The notes below the pieces were generated by a model, which was not told the origin of the DNA, made no database searches, and saw only the letters and a list, made by a program, of their open reading frames with translations. From positions 558,001 to 622,000 of the forward strand of contig JAVSML010000045.1 in NCBI GenBank assembly GCA_038503035.1: a stretch of DNA of 64,000 nt. Reading direction: 5' to 3'. Positions within the stretch are counted from its first letter, which is position 1. Each line of letters starts with the position of its first letter. The stretch comes from Crocodylus rhombifer (taxonomy: Eukaryota; Chordata; Crocodylia; Crocodylidae). This document shows positions 56,541 through 64,000 of this stretch, in pieces. Made by a program: the position numbers and the translations under genes.

Positions 56541-59389
56541 CTGAAAACAGAATCATCAGTTACGTCAATGTTCTCTTTAAAGTATGGATTTGAAAGCTGG
56601 ACCATCTAACTAATACTGCATTGAATAATAATATCTTCTGATTCTCATGCAGGTTCTTAAGACTGGTGCAGAGTTTTGTCATCTGGATTCACACATTAAG
56701 GAAAGGGATTCACTGCATGTGGATCTTCTCATGTAGAAAGCCCCCTGCAATGGCATAGGCCTGTCACCACTCCAGTGAATGGCAACTGGTAATAAGACTT
56801 GATGGCATCAGTCCATTTTGGTAGCCATGCATAGAGCAATTTTAATAAGGACTACAGTGGAAGGTCAAGCCATCTTGAAAGTCAACCAGCTTAGGTTATG
56901 AAGGGAATGGGACTTCATTCTCCTAAGATATTTTAAGGGACTTAGAAAAATTGCCCACAAACTATAACATGGTGGTAAAGGTAACCTAGTTTCAAGCTAC
57001 ATGGCCTCTTGCATGGTCACACTTCATGTTGGGGAAGCTTTATTAAGAGCGCAGAACTTCAGCCTGTTGTCTAAGATCATTTATTAACCTCCTTTCTTTG
57101 CAAATTGCCTTTATAAGGGATCCTTTTGATTCGCTCTGTAGAATCCCAGAGGCTTCCTCTTGTTAGGATTTATAAAGGAAGGAAAGGGTGATCTGGCCTC
57201 GTGATCTCAAGTTAAATGTTTAAAAAGTGTATTGTAAATCCACAGAAGTACAGTGGCTGTTTGACATTAAAACTGAAAATCCTTACGATGTTAAGGCTTC
57301 AATGCAACATTTTAGGCTGTCTGAAAAAAAATAAAAGGAGATCTATTCTCGCTGAATAATTGTGTGCTTATATGGTAAGCCCTAAATTTAAATGGACATT
57401 TAAATGGCTTGTAAATGCATTCTCAGACATATTTTTATTGCCCTCTTAATGTTAGTAAATGTTAAGTCAGAGAAGGAAGTGGTAGATAAGATCAGCTAGT
57501 CCTCTATATATTGTTAGTCTCAACCCTTAGTACCATCGCAGATGGGTAATCCACCTAGCAAGCAAACAAAAGGCAGATTATTATTATATAAACTGGTCAC
57601 ATAAAGAAAAAGTGAAAGCTTTCAAGTAAAACTTTGAACAAGTTACATGTTGACAGATATCTTTATTATGTGCACCATAGCTTGCCTTTAAAATGACTTT
57701 GCTATGTAAAAAAGAAAACTAACAGTAAGTTATGCAATGTAAAGAGCAGTTTGTAAGCCTAAAGCCAGCATTAGCAGTATGGCACATGGATAGATACTTG
57801 CACGAGTGGGACATGAGGATGTTGCACAAAAATTGCACTTTTCTGGTCAATCTCTGTTGCCATCACCCAAGACAGCTTTGTTCACTTAAGAGTGCTTGTT
57901 TCCTCAGCCACTGTGACAGCCAAGTCCAGGAGCCCCCATGACAAAATGGCTGTAGCACTGGCCTAATTAAGCTACTGGGCTGGTCCCCATCAGTATAGAG
58001 ATGTATGTAAACCTTGTGAAAACATGTGCATTGCAATTCTAGCTGGGGCAGTATAAATTCATTTTTCTAATTCTTCAGTCATACATTGAATCTCCAGCAT
58101 TGACAACCAAGGGTAAGGGTAGGTTGACACTACTTCCCAGTTCAGACAATACTGCTGTACATATAGTCACCTCTTTCTTCAATTGGTGTCCGTAGTAAAG
58201 TTCTTTGAATTCAGTGGTGGCAGGACTGGGCCCTACAGGCGCAGTTGCATTTATTTCCTTAGTTGCCAAGCACAGCATAATCAGCATGAGCATACTTATT
58301 GTGCTTTCTCAGTATTTTAGCATTTGTTGGACCAGTTCTTCTCCAGTTGGTTGTTACTGAAGTGTTCAAAGGGACCGTACAATCTTAATGCATGTACATG
58401 GCTGACAGCTGTAATCCAGAACTCATCCAGGATGGAAAGGATTTGCCCTTCAGACAAATACCTTTCTAAGTATATTGCATTAGGACCCACCCCTGCGGAT
58501 CAACAAAAGGAATCTCCAACTCTATTAACAGTAAAACAAGAAACCTTTATCTCCCTTTTGAAGGGATTTTTTTCAGCCCTACAGCTCTAGTAATACCTAT
58601 CTGTATCTGTCTGTTAGGGTAGATGTAGACTGAGTCCTAGCAGAATTTGGTCCTTATAATCAAAGGTAAGTGTTTGGCTTAAAGAGGTTCAAAGATTCTT
58701 CTAAGTAATGTAAAAGTACCCAAAATCTCAGAATGGTTTGTTTTCACTGCCCGTCTGAAAAGAAGCATTAACAATTTAAAAGCAAACCCGAAACACCTTT
58801 CCATCAAGGAAATATATAATAGATTTTATTACTTTTTATATGAACCAGCAAAGAAAATTAAACAGGCATGAAGAGGTTCTTAAATAGAGCAGGTAATGAA
58901 ATAAAGACAAAGTGGTCATTCTTCTAAGCTATATTGCTTAGCTTAACACAAAATGACTTAGATGTTTGCTCACTTGGTTAACTTCATTTCTCCAGTATAT
59001 TTTATCAATCCGAGCATGTTTTTGCTAGGACATCTAAAAAATGTCTGTCCAGAAATCTGAAGCAGACTAAGTGCCTGTTATTCCCTTTAGAGTTAAAAGG
59101 GGATTACATGCTCATGCGCAGCCTGATCCAGCTCCCATTGAAATCATTGCAGGCAATAAAATTGGATACCAAAAATATAAAAAAGGAATATACCACAGTG
59201 CTGGCTCAACCAAAAGTCTCACTGAAGTCCCTGTAATGTTTGCCATGGCAAAAGATGCAGATTTTGACTTATGGTTAGTAAACAGAATGAAGGGTTTTTT
59301 TCTGTAAGGAGTCTGTATTTATTTCTTGCTGCTGTTTATTTTTATGGATGTGAGATACAGATACAATTCTTCCGGAAATAGACTTGATT
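56541..59389. other. Unassigned AT-rich interval
   Basis: No credible gene. A GATCCAGCTCCCATTGAAAT segment near 59,125 matches an old amniote MITE motif, so the 78-codon ORF over it is not a gene. Short open frames elsewhere have no domains. Confidence 0.45.
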
Positions 59390-60000
59390 GATGGAGAGGC
59401 ACTGCAAGTAGAGTTTGGGAAGTAGTGAAGGTACTCTACACTGCTGGGACCTCATCTGGAATACCTGTACAGTGCTGCTCACCATCAAGAAAGGTCAGCT
59501 CAGTTTGGAAGAGGTAAAGAGAGGGATTACAAGGATGCTCAGGAATGCAGAAGCCTATCTGATAAGGAGACATGAAGTGTGTTTACCTCATGGCTGGGCT
59601 ATTCCTGAGCAAGCCCTAAACACTCACTCCTGTTTGTGTCTGCCAAACCCAGAAATATGATGGACAGGCCACTGGCATCCCTGGAGTGGCCATTCTTGAG
59701 ATTGTTTTTCATTGCACTTAAGAACGGCTAGTGGAGATGATTCTGGAGAGTGGCTTCTCTGTCAAATTTCTAGTTTGGTGCAGGCCAGCAAGAGCAGATG
59801 CTTGGGCATGTCCCAGCTGAGAGATGCTGTTGCTGTGATGCAAACATGACTTGGCTTGTTTCACCTAGTGAAAGAAAGATGGACAGGGGATATATTTACT
59901 CACCATAAAAGTATCAAAGGGGCATATTTCAGGGAAAGACAAAAGTTGATAAAGGTGAAAGATGATGTTGGCACAAAAACAGGTAAAATCTGGGTGTGAA
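59390..60000 (+). mobile_element. Old L3/CR1-like LINE fragment
   Basis: ACACTGCTGGGACCTCATCT, then GGAATACCTGTACAGTGCTG, matches the 'RPHLEYCVQ' coding region of CR1-related LINEs at low identity. Further down, GGGGATATATTTACTCACCA and TATCAAAGGGGCATATTTCA match the later C-terminal region. It is heavily diverged, so this is an inference. Confidence 0.5.
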
Positions 60001-60124
60001 TAAATTTAGACTGGGTCTTAAAAGGGGATCATACCAACTGGGGGTGGGGGGGGAGTAGGCACTTTATAAAATGGGATTGTTTCCTTAATGCATTGAGGAA
60101 GTGATCTGAAATAAATAGGATAAC

Positions 60125-60715
60125 TGTCACTGAGGACAGCTGCAATGTGTACTACACCTAAAACATGGAATAGTCAAATGGACAAATACAAAATGGGAAA
60201 TAAGTGGCTAGTTTGTAGTGTTGCAGAAAAGGGCCTAGGTAGTGTGGACTGTAAACTGACCATGAGTTTTTAAAAATGTTTAAAAATCCCCAAAAAACTA
60301 ATATGCTGGGATTCATTAACAGAAGTGTCATGTGCCAGTCACAAGAAGTGATTCATCCACTGTATTCACCACTGATGGAGGACTCTCTTGAATTTCTGTG
60401 CCCAGTTTTGGGCACTTCAGTTGAAGGAAGATGTGGGTCTTTCTTTGAAAAAGTGCCCAGAGAAGACCATAAAAAATTAGTACTGAAAACATGACATGAG
60501 GGTGGGTTTGAAGAACTGGAGTTACTTAATCTGAACAAAAAAAGCCAAAGCCAATGTGGGGACTGGATGAGCCTTCAAATACAAAAAGGGCGATCAACTG
60601 TCCTGTATGTATATAAGGGACAGGAGAAAAAATAATGTGTTGAAACTGCAACAAAGGTATTTAGATTATGTATTAGGAAGACCTTTCTGGGTTGTTTCCT
60701 TGCAGGCATGGGCAC
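60125..60715 (+). mobile_element. Old L3/CR1-like LINE fragment, second copy
   Basis: TAATATGCTGGGATTCATTA, then CCCAGTTTTGGGCACTTCAG, GTTGAAGGAAGATGTGGG and TGAAACTGCAACAAAGGTAT fall in the order of CR1/L3 ORF2 C-terminal sequence. It is more diverged than the other CR1 copies, with several stops. Confidence 0.65.
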
Positions 60716-62559
60716 AAAACTGTGGCCACTTAGGGGCAAATGGAAAATAGAATCTGGCCCCATGTTGTTTAAAACAAAAGAAGTGAGAGCACCCAAATTT
60801 TGCTCAGTTGAAGACTCCTTTCCAGCATTCACAAAAACTAAAGACTGAACCTAATTTTCATAAAATGAAATGGTTTGAAGCAGCCCTCATATTTAATGTG
60901 GAGATGGATTCAACATAAACTTCAGACCTGGTACCTGACACATGGGACGGCAGCAGAGTGAATGGGGCACCTGTAAGAGGGTCTCTTTTTGATATTTTCA
61001 GACCTACTTTTCAGATGCACAATTGACTAAAATAAATGAGGTCTTATTGTGCCACTTACTAATCTTAGGGTGATCTTGTTTTATGTTTCATCAGCAGAAG
61101 TCTACGGTGGAGCTTTGAATAAATGAGAACATGTTTAGACCCATTTTCTAATGATTTTTTTCAGTAGCCTCTGAAATCATAGATGGTCATTATCCATTAT
61201 TAATTGCTAGCCAATTATAGTTTCAACTGTACCATTGCTTAGATACCAGCTGGGGAGCATTGGTTACATGTCTGTATTCCAGTTATAATGGGAAAAGGAA
61301 GAAACAGAGAGAGAAAACATGACTAAGGAATTAACTAGATTTTAAACACAGTTAACTTATTTATGGACTCAGCATATTAAAAACCGTAGTTACTATTTAT
61401 AGCTTTAGTTCATAATATGCTATGATTTTACTGGTTCATCATTCATATTTGCCTGCACTGCTCATTGTGAATATACAACATTATTGCAGCCTTAAAGTTC
61501 ATCAATCAGAATCACTTAGATTAAACTTCTGACCAGCCACCTCCCCGAGTCCTACAGGGATGTAATCATGACATTAGAGTTTACTTGTAAGATTGTGGCA
61601 TTGTGCCTTAATCTCATCTCTCTTCCACTCAGAAAAAATTCCTGTTAAATAAAAACAAGGAATTAGGGGTTACTTACAGTCTGACTTCTGTCTAAACACA
61701 CTTTTATGGTTTGAAAATGATTGTGGTTAAGTGACTTCCTTGCAGATCTCCCACATACATTCCAATATCATACATCTCATGATGTATGATAGACTCACCT
61801 TAATGCCATTGTAAAAGTAAAACAAACACTTGAAACTTGCTCTCATTTACACTAGTTCAAGACGGAATAATTCAAAGGCCCTAATCTGGATTCAGACCAG
61901 GGTTGCTGAGAATAGAGTTTGCTGTAAAGATTTTTCTTTCCTTACAATGCCAGGGGGGGACAGAGCGGGGCGGGGAGTGCTCACAGGTGACAATCTCAGC
62001 CCAGCTTCAGCTCCTGCATAACAGGCCATACTGACCGTTGAGGATTATAAGAGTCCTGAATCTCCCAGTATGAAAAAGAAAAGACACACAAGTTACTTTC
62101 CAAAGACTGCCTTGTGCGCTGTGGCATAGGAGACAGGTTTGACATGGCATGTCTGGGATGGATCTGCAGTACCTAGCCCAGGGAGTTTTAGCTATTGCTA
62201 TTGCCAATGTAAACTGAAGAGGTTACATTAGCTAGTGATAGAAGGGTGCCTGCCTGTCTGCATTATGCTGGGGATTGGTCCAATTGCAGGCACAGCCCAA
62301 AATCAGAAGGGCACAGAGATGCCTTAAAATTATTATGGTACCAGCTTCCAGCTTTAGAGTAAAGAATTTTACCTCAGCTGTTTTTGAATATCATACATTC
62401 TTAAAGCAGGTCAAGAAATGTAAATTCATTTTTAAAAAGCAATAGTTTTTATTTCTGAAATGGAACAAAACATATTTACAAATGTCACCTATTAAGAAAA
62501 ATGTGGAATAATTTCAGAGTCCAAAGGTAAAAAAAAATAGCAATCTAAAACATGGTGTT
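60716..62559. other. Unassigned AT-rich interval
   Basis: No supportable gene or repeat name. A short G-rich run (GGGGGGGACAGAGCGGGGCG) lies at about 61,952. Confidence 0.45.
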
Positions 62560-62922
62560 ATGGGGAAGGGTTGAAAGAACTGGGATTATGTAGTCTAGAG
62601 AAGAAAAGGTGGGTAATTTGATAACTTTTTAATATTGGAAAACATTTTTTCTTTACAAAGAGGATGGAGACCAAATATTCTCTGTCTCCAGGGGACAGGA
62701 CAGGTAGTAGCAAGCTTAATTTTCAACAAGGGAGTTTCAAGGTAAGAAGTTTATAACTCTGAGGGTGGTTAAGCACTGGCACAATGGATCTGAGGTATCT
62801 CCATCATGAAATGCAGGTTAGAAAATGATTTGTCTAGCATGGCTTAGATAAGGTTGAGGCTGATTTGAGCAGCAGGTTGGATTAGATGATCTCCCGTGGT
62901 CACTTATTTCCTATCTATCACT
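62560..62922 (+). mobile_element. Diverged CR1 3' end
   Basis: ACTGGGATTATGTAGTCTAG, then AACTCTGAGGGTGGTTAAGC, TTGAGCAGCAGGTTGGATTA and GATGATCTCCCGTGG follow the order of the CR1 ORF2 end and 3' UTR. No frame is open. This is an old copy. Confidence 0.75.
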
Positions 62923-64000
62923 CTGATTGCTGGAGAATTGAAAGAGAAGTTAAAAATAATAATGAGTCTGGTGAGCCAGGGAAACCATGCAGACAGCCTG
63001 GGGATCCAGGGAGACAAGTAGGCAATTTGCCAAGTGACCAGCCCAAGCAGCCAGCTCCCTGGTGAGTAGGGCAGCCCACCAGCTGGCTGGCACACAGGCT
63101 AGCAGGAGTCAGCCTGGATTATGTCAAGTGTTTTGACAGAATTGACATGTTCCCACAGAATGTTTCAATTCTACTGAATCAGCATTTTCTGACTGAAAAC
63201 TGGAAAAATTTCAACCTGCTCCATAAATCTTGAATGCTGTGAGTGCGTGCCTGACTACGAATGAGTGTCTGGGTGTGCATCTATATATATAAAAACCTTT
63301 TGAGCAATAAATGCATCTACTCTTACTGGGTTCAGTTTAGTTTCTGGCAGGCAAACTGTACCTCTGCGTGTAAGCTAGTCCCTAAGAGATTCACTGAACG
63401 TGTTGCTGTAAAACCAAAACAGATTCTGTATAGGTGCATCCCATAAGTGGGTCTAATTTGATTTGTAAAATAGGCCGAACATTTGCATAACCTACAGGTG
63501 CTGAAGTTACAGATGAATTCCTACCTATCTCCTCCTCTTTTTCCCCCAAGCCCAAACCTGATTCAAATGATATAGGACATATTAACTCTAGAAATGTATT
63601 GCACCCATGTGAGAGTTGCTCTTAGTTCATTATACATGCAGGTGTCTATTTTGCCCTTGTGTAAATAATAACCACATTGTCCTTTACACAACTGATGTAT
63701 CAAGGCTATTGGATTTAGAAAGATCTCAGTAAAGCAGCTGGAAATTACTAGGGAAGAAGCCACAAAGACTAAGTAGAACACAAGTGACACAGTAGGGGAA
63801 AATCAAGTGTAAAACCTCCAACCTGAACAAGGTTTTCAAGAAGCCATGATGGTTATTAAGGCCGTAAGAGCCACTTTTCCATTACTACAATTGGGCAATA
63901 ACAAATATAAAGACTACGTTCCATGAGCTTCATTGGGCGCTGGATTTACCTTTACATATCTAGTTGCCTTCAGCTATTTTTTTATCAAGAGACTACAGCA
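62923..64000. other. Unassigned right flank
   Basis: Repeated CCAGGGA/GCCAGC motifs occur at 62,970-63,110. A TATATATATAAAAA stretch with AATAAA 15-20 bp downstream lies near 63,285-63,312; it may be chance. No gene is supportable. Confidence 0.45.

Noticed and set aside
59071..59307. 78-codon ORF considered as a possible exon
   Set aside because: It spans a GATCCAGCTCCCATTGAAAT segment typical of an old amniote MITE, and the encoded peptide has no known domain.
1..64000. CRISPR arrays, tRNA or rRNA genes, bacterial-type operons or defence islands
   Set aside because: No regularly spaced direct repeats, no tRNA cloverleaf beyond worn SINE heads, and no compact gene arrangement were seen. 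The DNA is vertebrate in character.

Overview
This window looks like noncoding nuclear DNA from a sauropsid, most likely a crocodilian, with a turtle as the main alternative. CR1-type LINEs dominate and lie in both orientations. They range from a nearly full-length copy with ORF1, ORF2 and 3' UTR down to 3' stubs ending in the tails typical of CR1. They sit beside nonautonomous hAT-like and Harbinger-like DNA elements, old MIR/CORE-SINE relics, a Penelope-like reverse transcriptase fragment, a second non-LTR lineage of RTE-like character, and a retroviral-type solo LTR. I see no mammal-specific SINEs, no bacterial gene organisation, no tRNA or rRNA gene, no CRISPR array, and no exon of a host gene that I could defend.

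Layout. Positions 370-8,150 are a dense nest of transposons. An RTE-like LINE relic is split by a 1.1-kb hAT element with an 8-bp target-site duplication, followed by a foldback GC-rich repeat, a Penelope fragment, and a CR1 copy carrying an esterase-type ORF1 and an endonuclease/reverse transcriptase ORF2. Positions 8,150-18,900 are mostly unassigned, with GC-rich blocks at about 10.0-10.8 and 11.0-13.1 kb that include a strongly G/T-biased tract. Positions 18,938-20,248 hold one copy of a 1.3-kb TIR element whose inverted partner is at 43,482-44,818. Positions 21,500-23,549 are a second long CR1. The stretch 23.5-41 kb is AT-rich with scattered SINE, CR1 3'-end and MITE relics. The stretch 41-52.7 kb is again rich in insertions: a TTA-flanked MITE, several hAT-like elements (one with a perfect 8-bp duplication), and an LTR split by a CR1 with a 12-bp duplication. 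Positions 52.8-54.5 kb are a GC-rich degenerate tandem repeat that produces long spurious ORFs on both strands. The remainder to 64 kb is AT-rich with older L3/CR1 relics.

No set of genes works together here. The recognisable coding potential is decayed transposon protein, broken by stops, frameshifts and internal deletions. The main biological content is the order of transposon insertions, several well-resolved insertion footprints, and a few repeat families that may not have been described. I found no convincing new functional system.
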